A stretch of 64,000 bases of DNA, from NCBI RefSeq assembly GCF_044542075.1, contig NZ_JBITTU010000009.1, forward strand, positions 91,919-155,918, read 5' to 3'. This document shows positions 8,235-17,710 of the stretch, one piece after another. The notes beneath the pieces are model-generated. The model was not told where the DNA came from and ran no database searches. It saw nothing but the letters and a program-made list of their open reading frames with translations. The first letter of the stretch is position 1; every line of letters begins with the position of its first letter. Position numbers and translations under genes: made by a program. Source of the stretch: Leeuwenhoekiella sp044542075. Its GTDB lineage: Bacteria > Bacteroidota > Bacteroidia > Flavobacteriales > Flavobacteriaceae.

Positions 8235-9569
8235 TTGATGAAAAAATCGGTATTTATTCTTTTATTGCTAATTGTACAATTAGTAACTGCTCAAAAATCT
8301 AGTCATATGGATGGGCAGGTAAATATTTCATTAGAAAATGAAACCATAGACGGTGTTTACACACTCACCAATTTACCTGTAAATACGCAGACCCTTTCTT
8401 TTAAACTTAATGAACACATTAAAGTAAAAACCATTGAGCTTGATGGTGATCGTATCGCGTCGAGTAAAGTACCACAAAACTGCGAAGACTGTCTCATATA
8501 TACTGTAATTGTAGGCTGCGAGGTAGTAATTACACCACAGTCTCAATTGAGAATTACTACCGAGGGGAAATTTAAAAAAATTGATGATTCTAAAGACATT
8601 AAGAAATATAAAGGTGAGTTAGTTTACTCCAATGGTGTTTTGCGTGCAGGAGAAAATAACAAATGGTATCCTGAGGTTATGAAGCGTAATAGTAATTCTG
8701 CAAAATATCTTGACCCCTTTAATTATACCTATGCCATTACTGCTAACTGTGACGACTGTGAAAATCTTTATATAGGTAAAGGTGAACCTAAACCAAGCGG
8801 ATCTACATTTGAAAACAAGCAGGTTGAAGGCGGAATAATTTTACTAGCCGGAAATTTAAATTTTCAGAAGGGTAAATATGCAAATTACATAAACGTAGAT
8901 GCACAGGATATCCCTAAACTTGAAGAGCGCTTTGCAAAAACTCGTGGCTTTTTAGAAGATATTACTAAGGTAAATGATCCTGATGGTAAAATTGTTTACG
9001 CGCAGGTTTCTTCTCCTATCTACGGAAGTGAAAGTGTTTATAACACCATTTTAAATACAACAAAAAACGTAAATCCTAACAAGATAGATATTACTATTGA
9101 AGAAGATGAAGCCTACTACTTTTTAGCAAATGCATTTAAGCCAGAAGATAAACTGGACAAAATGCTGTTGCAATCTTTAGCAAAGTATGTTAAGCTAAAA
9201 TATATTGAAGAAAGTAACCCACAACATTATGCCACCGTGTCTACCTATGTTCAAGGTCAGGCTGTTGATATAGATAAACGAAAAGCAGGATTAAACGATC
9301 AACCACAACTACAAGCTCTATTAATTACACCAGAACAGTTTCTTGATATGGAAAACGAATTGGGTAAAGAAAAAATGGCTGCCTTTATTCAGGATGTATT
9401 TAAAAATTTACGTTCGGGTAAAAAAAGTATGCAGGTACTTGTAGACAGTATGAATGCTATTGAAAACCGTACCGACTATCTTGACAAAATGGAACGCGAC
9501 TTTTTAACACAATTCGAAATGCGTGCCGTAGCGCCTGAAGGTATCGAAGTATTAACTGGTCTTGAATAG
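8235..9569 (+). CDS. Secreted protein of unknown function, weak resemblance to M1 peptidase N-domain
   Basis: A 444-residue exported protein; the signal peptide ends VTA with Gln20 next. The first ~200 residues form beta-rich segments with two CxxC-like pairs (NCEDC, NCDDC) and the phrase ENNKWYPEV that resemble the N-terminal beta-domain seen before M1 aminopeptidase catalytic domains. The remaining half is alpha-helical but has no HExxH zinc motif, so if related it is a non-catalytic version. The start codon is the first of two adjacent ATGs. Single gene with its own terminator. No function is assigned. Confidence 0.6.
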   Translation: MMKKSVFILLLLIVQLVTAQKSSHMDGQVNISLENETIDGVYTLTNLPVNTQTLSFKLNEHIKVKTIELDGDRIASSKVPQNCEDCLIYTVIVGCEVVITPQSQLRITTEGKFKKIDDSKDIKKYKGELVYSNGVLRAGENNKWYPEVMKRNSNSAKYLDPFNYTYAITANCDDCENLYIGKGEPKPSGSTFENKQVEGGIILLAGNLNFQKGKYANYINVDAQDIPKLEERFAKTRGFLEDITKVNDPDGKIVYAQVSSPIYGSESVYNTILNTTKNVNPNKIDITIEEDEAYYFLANAFKPEDKLDKMLLQSLAKYVKLKYIEESNPQHYATVSTYVQGQAVDIDKRKAGLNDQPQLQALLITPEQFLDMENELGKEKMAAFIQDVFKNLRSGKKSMQVLVDSMNAIENRTDYLDKMERDFLTQFEMRAVAPEGIEVLTGLE

Positions 9570-9593
9570 ACACTAAAATTTTATGAAAATTGT

Positions 9594-9629
9594 AAAAAAG
9601 CACTCAGCACTTATGTTTGAGTGCTTTTT
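9594..9629 (+). terminator. Intrinsic terminator
   Basis: AAGCACTCA and TGAGTGCTT arms with a 9-11 base loop and a T-run follow the preceding gene by 24 bases. Confidence 0.8.
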
Positions 9630-9747
9630 AACATTTAAAGATATTCAAATTTTTAATTAAGGTTTCTTCTACTTATCCTTAAGTAAGGTTTAATTACTTT
9701 AATGGAGTTCTTATCTTTAAATCATATGAATTCAAAACTAAAGTCTT

Positions 9748-10449
9748 TTGGCTAAAACAACCTATACCCACAAAATCCCTGTAAAAGCGCTCATCTTTGA
9801 TATGGATGGAACGATGATCGACAACATGATGATTCATCACCGTGCCTGGCAAAAAAAACTTAAAGATTTAGGTTTAGAGATGTCACTTGAGGAAGTGAAG
9901 CGAGATATTCACGGGGTTAATAACGAGATTATACGCAGACTATTTGGGAATCGCTTTTCAGAAAAAGAAATCGCACAAATTGCGTGGGATAAGGAAGCCG
10001 CATACCGGGAGATTTATGTTGAAGATATAACGATGTTACCTGGTTTACAGGAATTTTTAGATGCTGCAAAGGCATTAAAAATACCTATGGGCATAGGTAC
10101 AGCAGCACCTAAAGAAAATGCAGAATTTGCAATTGAAGCTTTATCACTACAACCCTATTTTAAAACTGTTGTTCACAGTGATATGGTACAACGCGGCAAG
10201 CCAGACCCACAGGTATTTGAGATGGTTGCAGAGCATCTTAATATTAAACTTTCAGAGAGTCTCATTTTTGAAGACAGTCCTACCGGGGCAAAAGCTGCCG
10301 CAAATGGTAATTCAAAATCAATTATTTTGACCACTACACATTCAGCGTCAGAATTTTCTACCATACCAGCCATTCAGCATTTTATGCCTGATTATACTCA
10401 TATTAAGCTTTCTAAGGGAATTAGAGATTTATTCTATATTGAATACTAA
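9748..10449 (+). CDS. HAD-superfamily phosphatase, beta-phosphoglucomutase-like
   Basis: 233 residues beginning at a TTG codon; the only nearby ATG (9726) opens a nine-codon frame in another phase. HAD motif I is DMDGTMID (nucleophile Asp near residue 18), motif II IGTAAP, the Lys and motif III region RGKPDPQVF, and motif IV FEDSPTGAKAA. A helical cap follows motif I, so it belongs to subfamily I with beta-phosphoglucomutase and sugar phosphatases. Likely substrate is a small phosphorylated sugar; catalysis of a mutase or a phosphatase cannot be told apart. Stands between two single genes. Confidence 0.87.
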   Translation: MAKTTYTHKIPVKALIFDMDGTMIDNMMIHHRAWQKKLKDLGLEMSLEEVKRDIHGVNNEIIRRLFGNRFSEKEIAQIAWDKEAAYREIYVEDITMLPGLQEFLDAAKALKIPMGIGTAAPKENAEFAIEALSLQPYFKTVVHSDMVQRGKPDPQVFEMVAEHLNIKLSESLIFEDSPTGAKAAANGNSKSIILTTTHSASEFSTIPAIQHFMPDYTHIKLSKGIRDLFYIEY

Positions 10450-10551
10450 AAAGTTGATTTAGATTGTTAGAATTAAGCTAAAATTTAACAATGTAGTTAA
10501 TTCACATACCGCAAAAGTGTATTTTTAAAATCTTTAAAATCAAAATCCTTT

Positions 10552-11595
10552 ATGAAAAAAATAATGTGGATGACCGGTGTATTGGCAAGTGTATTGCTCG
10601 TTAAATGCGGTCCAAAAATGAATGAAAATACAAAAGGCACCTCTTCTGAAACTTCTATGACCGATGTTGATCCTATGCCATTTGCAAATAGCATCACAGC
10701 AGACGAACTTAAAGAAATGCTTTATGTGTACGCTTCAGATGAGTTTGAAGGTCGCAATACCGGTGAGCCAGGTCAGAAAAAGGCGGTAGCCTATTTAAAA
10801 GAATATTATGAAAATCAAGAAATAGCGTCAGCTTTAGATAGCACCTATTTTCAAACAGTACCTGAAAGCTTTTTTAGAGCCGGCAGTGGCATAAAAGCTT
10901 CAGAAAACGTAGTTGCTTATATAAAAGGAAGTACTAAGCCAGATGAGTATATAATAATTTCGGCACACTTAGACCACGTGGGCGTAAGCGATACCGGTGA
11001 GGTTTTTAATGGTGCAGATGATGATGGTTCTGGTACAGTAGGACTTTTAGAAATCGCCGAAGCCTTTAATGAAGCTGTAAAAGCAGGATATACTCCACAA
11101 CGCTCAATTGTATTTTTACATGTTACTGCAGAAGAGAAAGGCTTATACGGTTCTCGTTATTATGCAGAAAACCCAATATTCCCTATTGCTAATACGGTAG
11201 CAGACCTTAATATAGATATGATAGGCCGTGTTGACGATGCACACAAAGACAACGAGAATTACATTTATTTAATAGGTTCAGATAAATTGAGTACTGAGTT
11301 AGACAGCATTTCTACTGCTGTAAATAACAAGTATATGAATATTGATCTTGATTACACCTATAATGATGAAAACGATCCAAATCGTTTTTACTACCGTTCA
11401 GATCATTACAATTTCGCTAAACAAGGTGTACCTATAATTTTCTATTTTAATGGGGTTCACGCAGATTACCATAAAGTATCTGATACGCCAGATAAAATTA
11501 ACTACCCCATGCTTGCAAAAAGAAGTCAGTTGGTATTTTTAACCGCCTGGGAACTTGCCAATCGTGCCGACCGTATTGTGGTTGATAAAAAATAA
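10552..11595 (+). CDS. M28-family metallopeptidase, lipoprotein
   Basis: 347 residues; a short hydrophobic start with VKC at residues 18-20 suggests a lipoprotein, although the lipobox is weak. The two-zinc ligands of M28 aminopeptidases are all visible: HLDHVG, GADDDGSG, TAEEKG (catalytic Glu), DMIGR and YHKVSDTPD. This argues for an active amino- or carboxypeptidase in the periplasm or on the surface rather than the one-zinc animal-type glutaminyl cyclase branch of the same fold. A terminator follows 23 bases after the stop. Confidence 0.9.
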   Translation: MKKIMWMTGVLASVLLVKCGPKMNENTKGTSSETSMTDVDPMPFANSITADELKEMLYVYASDEFEGRNTGEPGQKKAVAYLKEYYENQEIASALDSTYFQTVPESFFRAGSGIKASENVVAYIKGSTKPDEYIIISAHLDHVGVSDTGEVFNGADDDGSGTVGLLEIAEAFNEAVKAGYTPQRSIVFLHVTAEEKGLYGSRYYAENPIFPIANTVADLNIDMIGRVDDAHKDNENYIYLIGSDKLSTELDSISTAVNNKYMNIDLDYTYNDENDPNRFYYRSDHYNFAKQGVPIIFYFNGVHADYHKVSDTPDKINYPMLAKRSQLVFLTAWELANRADRIVVDKK

Positions 11596-11618
11596 TTTTT
11601 GCGCTACGCGAAAACTTC

Positions 11619-11650
11619 AAAGCTCCTTAACTTTTTAAGGAGCTTTTTTT
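11619..11650 (+). terminator. Intrinsic terminator
   Basis: AAAGCTCCTTAA and TTAAGGAGCTTT arms with a CTTT loop and T7 tail. Confidence 0.88.
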
Positions 11651-11727
11651 ATATACAAATAACTTGTAAGACTGTACCGTGTCAAGAATTTACACATCCT
11701 TTAACACTACCCGTTTAGAGAGCTACT

Positions 11728-11735
11728 TACTTTTG
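11728..11735 (+). promoter_or_regulatory. Possible -7 box (TACTTTTG)
   Basis: Matches TAnnTTTG 25 bases before the DoxX-like gene. No clear TTTG at the usual upstream distance, so confidence is limited. Confidence 0.4.
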
Positions 11736-11760
11736 TTACTTAAAGCCAACTTTAATCATT

Positions 11761-12189
11761 ATGAGTACCGAAACGACAAAAACACAAAAAGTATTTAGAA
11801 TACTTTTGGGAAGTTTAATGACACTTGCGGGTGTGGGCCATCTTACTTTTCAGCGAGATGAATTTCAGGCTCAAGTGCCTAATTGGCTACCCACAGAACC
11901 TGCATTTATAGACTTTGTAGTATTGGCTTCCGGGGTGGTAGAAATACTTTTTGGTCTGTCTATGATTTTCTTAGTGAGGCATAAAGTCAAAGTAGGACTG
12001 GCTTTGGCGCTCTTTTACGTCTTAATATTCCCCGGTAATATCTCACAATATACAAATGGCATAGATGCTTTTGGACTTGATACAGACGGCAAACGTTTTA
12101 TACGTTTGTTTTTTCAACCGGTACTAATTCTTTGGGCACTTTGGTCTACAGGTGCATTAAAGTCTTTATTAAAAAAAGGAACTAAGTAG
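11761..12189 (+). CDS. DoxX-like small integral membrane protein
   Basis: 142 residues with four hydrophobic segments (about 14-28, 47-68, 75-93, 113-130). The first helix ends GVGHLTF, and the second carries SGVVEILFGL, typical of DoxX/DUF417-like proteins. Members sit in the inner membrane; some take part in thiol and redox stress handling, most have no known role. Single gene. Confidence 0.75.
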   Translation: MSTETTKTQKVFRILLGSLMTLAGVGHLTFQRDEFQAQVPNWLPTEPAFIDFVVLASGVVEILFGLSMIFLVRHKVKVGLALALFYVLIFPGNISQYTNGIDAFGLDTDGKRFIRLFFQPVLILWALWSTGALKSLLKKGTK

Positions 12190-12395
12190 TCTCAATAACT
12201 GTTTTGCTTGCTCAAAATATCAACAGATTTTGAAGTATCAAATTTAAATCTAGAAAATTAAGACACGTTCTTTAGAGTTTACTTTTCGCTCCTAAAATTC
12301 CTTATAAATAATTTCAACAGATAGATATATCAATCAAATTTAAATCTATATTTAACTCCTATAAACCCTATAGGAATTATAGATATTAAATTGAA

Positions 12396-13121
12396 ATGAT
12401 AAATAGTAAAATCTGTTTTTTTACGTACAGCTTTTTGCTGGCATTTAGCACATTTCTAAATGCACAGAAAACGATAGATCATCAGCAGCTGCTCTGGACC
12501 GGTTATTCTTTAAAATTAAAAATTAATGAATCCTACCAGCTACGGCAAGAAATAGAAGAGCGCACTTACTGGTTTCCGTGGAGACAGCACCAGTTTATAG
12601 CACGTACTATGGCAGAACGCAAACTTTCAAAAGGGTGGAGTGCTGCTGCAGGTTTAGCCTATTTAGAACAAACTTCACCTCAAGATCCCACAATAAAATC
12701 ATACACTACGACTGCCGAATTAAGACCGCTCGCAGAGCTCGCTTATGCTCAGGAGTTGGGTGCAAAACTATCTTTAAATCATCGTTATTGGGGCGAATTT
12801 CGGTTTTTTGAACAACCCGATGGTTCTTTTGACTTCGGTAATATACGGGCCAGATATAAGCTGGAACTTCGCTATGCTCCCACTGCGCAACTCACCTTTA
12901 AAGCCTTTGACGAGATTCACTTAAATATAGGTAATAACATCGTTCAAAATGTTTTTGATCAAAATCGATATGGCACCAGTGCCCAATATATGTTTATTGA
13001 AAATCTAGGCATAGAGTTGGGCTATTTTAACTGGTTTCAGCAACGGGCTTCGGGTACAGATTTTTACAACCGCAACATCATACGCCTCACCATTCATCAT
13101 AAATTAAAGCTCAAGAGTTAA
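12396..13121 (+). CDS. DUF2490 outer-membrane beta-barrel protein
   Basis: 241 residues. The signal peptide ends FLNA with Gln24 next. The body alternates aromatic and polar residues in short strands (YQLRQEIEERTYWFPWR, HRYWGEFRFF, RLTIHHKLKLKS at the C-terminus), as expected for a 10-12-stranded outer membrane barrel of the DUF2490 family. The phosphate transporter starts one base after the stop, so the two are almost certainly co-transcribed and perhaps translationally coupled. A supporting role in substrate passage across the outer membrane is inferred. Confidence 0.8.
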   Translation: MINSKICFFTYSFLLAFSTFLNAQKTIDHQQLLWTGYSLKLKINESYQLRQEIEERTYWFPWRQHQFIARTMAERKLSKGWSAAAGLAYLEQTSPQDPTIKSYTTTAELRPLAELAYAQELGAKLSLNHRYWGEFRFFEQPDGSFDFGNIRARYKLELRYAPTAQLTFKAFDEIHLNIGNNIVQNVFDQNRYGTSAQYMFIENLGIELGYFNWFQQRASGTDFYNRNIIRLTIHHKLKLKS

Positions 13122-13122
13122 T

Positions 13123-14139
13123 ATGTCTAATCTGGTTCATATACTTACCATTCCCTTTTTACTGGCGATGTTTCTGGCTATCAATATGGGCGGTAGCGGT
13201 ACAGCTCCGGCTTTTTCTGCAGCCTATGGTGCAAACGTCATAAAGCGCTCTATAATACCGGGACTATTTGGTATTATGGTTATAACTGGTGCACTTCTAG
13301 CCGGTAAGGAAGTGTCGCTAACACTGGGTAACGGCTTGCTTGAGCAAAGTTATTTTACGCCGTTTAATACGTCCGTAATTTTATTTTCGGTAGGCTTGTC
13401 TATTTTTATATCCAATCTATTAGGTGTACCACAATCTACGAGTCAGGCAACGGTACTTTCAATAGCCGGTGCAGCCACCGCACTTGACGGTTTAAATACA
13501 TATAAGCTTTTTTATGAGGTTATTCCGGCCTGGATTATTCTACCACTTGTTGCTTTTCTTATAATGCTCATCCTTTCAAAATATATTTTTCCACAGTTAA
13601 AAAAACGAGTAGTTACAGCAAACTATGCGCATTTAGGAAAGCATAAAGCTTTAAAGGTTATGCTTGTTATGTCTTCTCTTTATGTGGCTTTTTCTATAGG
13701 TGCAAATAATGTTGCTAATGCCGCAGCTCCTATTGCTTCTCTTACGGCTAACGAAATTGGTGAAGAGGCCATTCAAAACTTTTTACCTATAATTATTCTT
13801 TCGGTATTAATTGTTGCGCCTTGTTTTGCAATAGGTAGTTCATTACTAGGCCATAAAGCCACAGAAAAAACCGGGAAAGGTATTGTAGAAGTGAGTCCGT
13901 TTTACGCTACAATAATTGCCATGCTCGTTGCCAGTTTATTACTAACAGCATCTGTTACAAAGGGGATTCCTACCTCACTCGTTCAACTTAACGGTGCTGC
14001 ATTTATCGCCTTAAGCATTAGTAAAAATGGCCTTAAAGAGACCTTTAAAAACAAAACGGTAAAACGCTTTTTTACGGTTTGGAGTATCGCTCCTGTATTT
14101 GCTTTTATTTTAACTTACCTACTTATCACCTACATCTAG
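13123..14139 (+). CDS. Inorganic phosphate transporter, PiT family
   Basis: 338 residues, all hydrophobic with 9-10 membrane segments. Both inverted PiT signature repeats are present: INMGGSGTAPAF near the N-terminus and SIGANNVANAAAP in the second half; PQSTSQA and GIPTSLVQLNGA form the paired re-entrant motifs. The family moves metal-phosphate or Na+/phosphate across the inner membrane. In the first repeat the usual GAND is GGSG, seen in some branches, so the exact anion is uncertain (sulfate or phosphate). No PhoU-like DUF47 partner is adjacent; the partner here is the DUF2490 barrel. Confidence 0.87.
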   Translation: MSNLVHILTIPFLLAMFLAINMGGSGTAPAFSAAYGANVIKRSIIPGLFGIMVITGALLAGKEVSLTLGNGLLEQSYFTPFNTSVILFSVGLSIFISNLLGVPQSTSQATVLSIAGAATALDGLNTYKLFYEVIPAWIILPLVAFLIMLILSKYIFPQLKKRVVTANYAHLGKHKALKVMLVMSSLYVAFSIGANNVANAAAPIASLTANEIGEEAIQNFLPIIILSVLIVAPCFAIGSSLLGHKATEKTGKGIVEVSPFYATIIAMLVASLLLTASVTKGIPTSLVQLNGAAFIALSISKNGLKETFKNKTVKRFFTVWSIAPVFAFILTYLLITYI

Positions 14140-14279
14140 ACACAAAAACTTTATACCTACTGCGGAATAGAAAAACAGTTCAATATAATTTTCTACATTT
14201 AAGGAGAAGTTTTCAGTATTCAAAAATTCTATTAGGAGTCAAGTCCAATTATTGAAACTTCAATACTTAATTGCACCAC

Positions 14280-14879
14280 ATGGAAAACTGGATTGAAGAA
14301 AAACTTGTCTTAATAAGTGATACGGTTAAATTAATTCCGTTAGAGAAAACACACCGTGATGGACTTTTAAAAGCAGCTTCAGACGGAAAATTGTGGGAGT
14401 TATGGTATACTTCTGTTCCTTCGGCAACTAATATAGATGCTTACATTGAAACTGCGCTAAATCAAAAAGCACAAGGTCTTGAATACCCATTTACGGTATT
14501 TGATGTGAATACAGACACTATCATAGGCTGCACCCGTTTTTACACCTTACAGCCCGAACATCGCCGACTTGAAATAGGGTATACCTGGTATGCCCAAAGT
14601 TATCAGCGTACCGGCATAAATACACATTGTAAATATCTTTTATTGCAGTATGCCTTTGAACAATTAAACTGTATAGCTGTACAAATTGTGACTAACTGGT
14701 TTAATCTAAAATCACGGGAAGCTATTGCGCGATTAGGTGCTAAGCAAGATGGTATTTTACGCAATCATCGCATAAACGATGACGGCAGTTTCCGGGATAC
14801 TGTAGTATTTTCTATTACAGAAACCGAATGGATGAGTGTCAAGAAAACTCTAAACTACAAAATGGCATACTATTCTTAG
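14280..14879 (+). CDS. GNAT-family N-acetyltransferase (RimJ/RimL-like)
   Basis: 199 residues from the ATG at 14280; a TTG three codons upstream is less likely. The fold elements are those of RimJ/RimL GNAT enzymes: LIPLEKTHRDGLL at the N-terminus, IGCTRFY and the acetyl-CoA strand-loop region (EIGYTWYAQSYQRTGINT), then NWFNLKSREAIARLGA with the usual SREAIxRLG signature. Substrate may be a protein N-terminus or a small amine. Isolated gene. Confidence 0.86.
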   Translation: MENWIEEKLVLISDTVKLIPLEKTHRDGLLKAASDGKLWELWYTSVPSATNIDAYIETALNQKAQGLEYPFTVFDVNTDTIIGCTRFYTLQPEHRRLEIGYTWYAQSYQRTGINTHCKYLLLQYAFEQLNCIAVQIVTNWFNLKSREAIARLGAKQDGILRNHRINDDGSFRDTVVFSITETEWMSVKKTLNYKMAYYS

Positions 14880-15208
14880 TTTAATGTAACAGCTAAAATT
14901 GCAGCTCTACAAACAATTAATAAAAGCTTTTGTCACATCACGCTTAAAAACTACTTAATCGCTCAAATTCCTTAAATTAAGTTTTAATACAACAAGACTT
15001 TCCGCAGAAAAACATCCTGAATTTTAGGTTTTATACAAAATTTAACGCCCATAACGCTAGATTTTACGAGGTATCTAATATTTTTAAAGGGTGTATTAAA
15101 ATAAGGATCTAGAATGCATTCAAAATGTTATTCAAAACTTCTGTTGATTTTGTAAATCACCCGTTTCTTCCCCATTTCAAAATACATTTAATCAAAAAAA
15201 AAAAAACT
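14880..15208. other. Intergenic region ahead of katG with A13 tract
   Basis: AT-rich, no confident promoter. The last bases before the katG ATG are a run of 13 A (15194-15206), which acts as the A-rich translation start region common in this phylum. Confidence 0.5.
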
Positions 15209-17506
15209 ATGAAAGACATTAGTAATCCTGAAGGTCTCGAGCAATGCCCATTTCGCGGTACACGTGTAGGAGGCGCTTTAGGAACAGCACCACAAATTGA
15301 TGACTGGTGGCCCAACCGCTTACAAGTAGAATTATTACATCAGGAACAACCTGTTGCAAATCCGTTAAGCGATGAGAGCTACAAAGAAGCTTTTAATAAG
15401 ATAGACTTACAACAGCTTAAGGCAGATATTAAAGAGCTCCTGGTCACTTCTAAAGATTGGTGGCCTGCAGACTACAACAATTACGGTCCGCAGATGATAC
15501 GCATGGCCTGGCACTCTGCCGGTACCTACCGTATTGCAGACGGTCGTGGTGGTGCAGCCCAAGCGATGCAACGCTTTGCACCTATTAGCTCCTGGTGGGA
15601 TAACGGAAATATAGATAAGTCCCGTCGTCTTATCTGGCCTATAAAAAAGAAATATGGCGCATCACTTTCCTGGGCAGACCTAATTGTATTAACGGGTAAT
15701 TGTGCCTTAGAAATTATGAACTTCCCAACCTTTGGCTTTGCTGGCGGTCGTCGCGATGCCTGGGAACCCGATCGCAGTACCTATTGGGGACCAGAATTTT
15801 GGGATGGTAAGCGAGTAAATGAAGTTCCTAAAAGCACAGATCATTTAGGTCATCCTGATGAGATGGTAAGTGAAAAATTACGTTGGGTAGGTGGTCCTAA
15901 AGATGCATATCACGATTTAGAAAATCCGTTAGCGGCAACGCACTCTAACTTAATATATGTAAATCCTGAAGGGCCGGGCGGAAATATGGACCCTATGGAT
16001 TCTGCACGTAACATTCGCGAGTCGTTTAAACGCATGGCGATGAATGATGAAGAAACGGTAGCCTTAATTGCAGGTGGTCACGCTTTTGGTAAAAGTCATG
16101 GCGCAGTACCTGCAGATAAAATAGGCGCAGCGCCAGAAGCAGCACCTTTACATCAGCAAGGTTTTGGATGGCACAATCCCGTAGGTAATGGTAACGGTGC
16201 CGATACTTCTACAAATGGTATTGAGGGATCGTGGACGCCCAACCCTACAAACTGGGACAACACGTATCTTACTAATCTCTTTGCTTTTGACTGGAAGCAA
16301 GTAAAAAGCCCTGCAGGCGCAGGACAATGGACACCTATAGACCCAAGTGCTCCCAAAACACCAGATGCCCATATACCGGGCAAGATGGACGATTTAATGA
16401 TGATGACGTCTGATATCGCATTAAAAGTAGACCCTGCTTATCGTGAGGTTGGTGAAAAGTTTTTAAATGACTTTGACTATTTTACAAATGCTTTTTCTAA
16501 AGCCTGGTATAAATTAACGCACCGTGATATGGGACCAAAAGACCGTTATTTAGGTCCTGAAGTTCCTGAGCAGGATATGATCTGGCAAGATCCTACCCCA
16601 AAACGTGATTATGACCTTATTGATGCTGCTGATGTTGCGACATTAAAGCAATCTATTCTAAATAGCGGTCTTAGCATCTCGGCATTAGTAAATGCTGCGT
16701 GGTCTTCTGCTGCAATTTATCGCCATAGTGATAAACGTGGAGGCGCAAACGGTGCTCGTATTGCTTTAGAACCTCAGAATAATTGGGACCTAAATCGCCC
16801 TGCAGAACTTAATCAGGTTTTAAACACGCTAAAAGACATAAAAGCCAACTTTAAAAATATGCAGAGCGGAAACAAACAAGTTTCTCTTGCAGATTTAGTA
16901 GTTCTGGGTGGTTGTGTTGCTGTTAAAAAAGCAGCGCAGGATGCTGGTTTTGAAGTAGAAGTTCCTTTTACTGCCGGTCGTACCGATGCAACACCAGAAC
17001 AAACTGATGTAGAAAGCTTTGACTGGTTAAAACCTGTTTCTGACGGTTTTAAAAATTATCATAATGACAAGGTAGGTTATAAAGTTGAAGCCGAACGTAT
17101 TTTCTTAGATCGTGCTCAACTTCTATCTTTATCTGCTCCAGAATGGACCGTACTTGTAGGTGGACTGCGTGTTTTAGATCAGAATTTTGATTATTCTAAG
17201 CACGGGGTATTTACAGAGCGTCCCGGCCAATTGACTAATGATTTCTTTCAAGTGCTTACCAGTATGGATTATGAGTGGAAACCTCAAAATGAGGAAGAAA
17301 CTTTGTTTAATGTAAACGACCGCACTACCGGAATGACTAAATACACCGCAACCCGCTGTGATTTAATATTTGGTTCTAATCCGCAACTGCGTAACCTGGC
17401 TGAAGTTTACGCTGCAGATGATGCACAAGAGCGTTTTGTACACGACTTTATAGCTGCCTGGGATAAAGTGATGATGCTAGACCGTTATGACGTTAAAGAC
17501 GAGTAG
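15209..17506 (+). CDS. katG: Catalase-peroxidase KatG
   Basis: A 765-residue bifunctional haem enzyme that removes hydrogen peroxide. The start is taken at 15209 (MKDISNPEG); a longer frame from 15125 adds an atypical leader. Distal site R98-W101-H102 (RMAWHSAGTYR), the Trp101-Tyr250-Met276 adduct residues and proximal His291 (GGHAFGKSHG) are all there. The second, haem-free domain (residues ~430 on) is complete. Compared with mycobacterial KatG, the loop before DLENPLAA is ~27 residues longer (KSTDHLGHPDEMVSEKL). No signal peptide, so cytosolic. Monocistronic with a strong terminator. Confidence 0.97.
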   Translation: MKDISNPEGLEQCPFRGTRVGGALGTAPQIDDWWPNRLQVELLHQEQPVANPLSDESYKEAFNKIDLQQLKADIKELLVTSKDWWPADYNNYGPQMIRMAWHSAGTYRIADGRGGAAQAMQRFAPISSWWDNGNIDKSRRLIWPIKKKYGASLSWADLIVLTGNCALEIMNFPTFGFAGGRRDAWEPDRSTYWGPEFWDGKRVNEVPKSTDHLGHPDEMVSEKLRWVGGPKDAYHDLENPLAATHSNLIYVNPEGPGGNMDPMDSARNIRESFKRMAMNDEETVALIAGGHAFGKSHGAVPADKIGAAPEAAPLHQQGFGWHNPVGNGNGADTSTNGIEGSWTPNPTNWDNTYLTNLFAFDWKQVKSPAGAGQWTPIDPSAPKTPDAHIPGKMDDLMMMTSDIALKVDPAYREVGEKFLNDFDYFTNAFSKAWYKLTHRDMGPKDRYLGPEVPEQDMIWQDPTPKRDYDLIDAADVATLKQSILNSGLSISALVNAAWSSAAIYRHSDKRGGANGARIALEPQNNWDLNRPAELNQVLNTLKDIKANFKNMQSGNKQVSLADLVVLGGCVAVKKAAQDAGFEVEVPFTAGRTDATPEQTDVESFDWLKPVSDGFKNYHNDKVGYKVEAERIFLDRAQLLSLSAPEWTVLVGGLRVLDQNFDYSKHGVFTERPGQLTNDFFQVLTSMDYEWKPQNEEETLFNVNDRTTGMTKYTATRCDLIFGSNPQLRNLAEVYAADDAQERFVHDFIAAWDKVMMLDRYDVKDE

Positions 17507-17530
17507 AAATTAGACGTTAGAATATATAAA

Positions 17531-17566
17531 ATGCCCGATTGCTGCATAAGCTCTCGGGCATTTTTT
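17531..17566 (+). terminator. Intrinsic terminator of katG
   Basis: ATGCCCGA and TCGGGCAT arms, 15-base loop, T6 tail, 24 bases after the stop. Confidence 0.88.
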
Positions 17567-17710
17567 ATGGGGTTTATGTAAAAAAATGCAGAAATTATTT
17601 ATACAAATGAATTTAATTTTAAAAAGAATTTCAACGGATATTTAGATTGAAAATAACTTGATTTATTAAGATTTGAATAATTATATTCGTTAGTAATCAA
17701 TCAACTAACA

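Noticed and set aside
9726..9755. ATG-started leader peptide before the HAD gene
   Set aside because: Only nine codons, no attenuator-like hairpin or regulatory codons.
10552..11595. Animal-type glutaminyl cyclase of the M28 fold
   Set aside because: The full two-zinc peptidase ligand set is present, which points to a peptidase.
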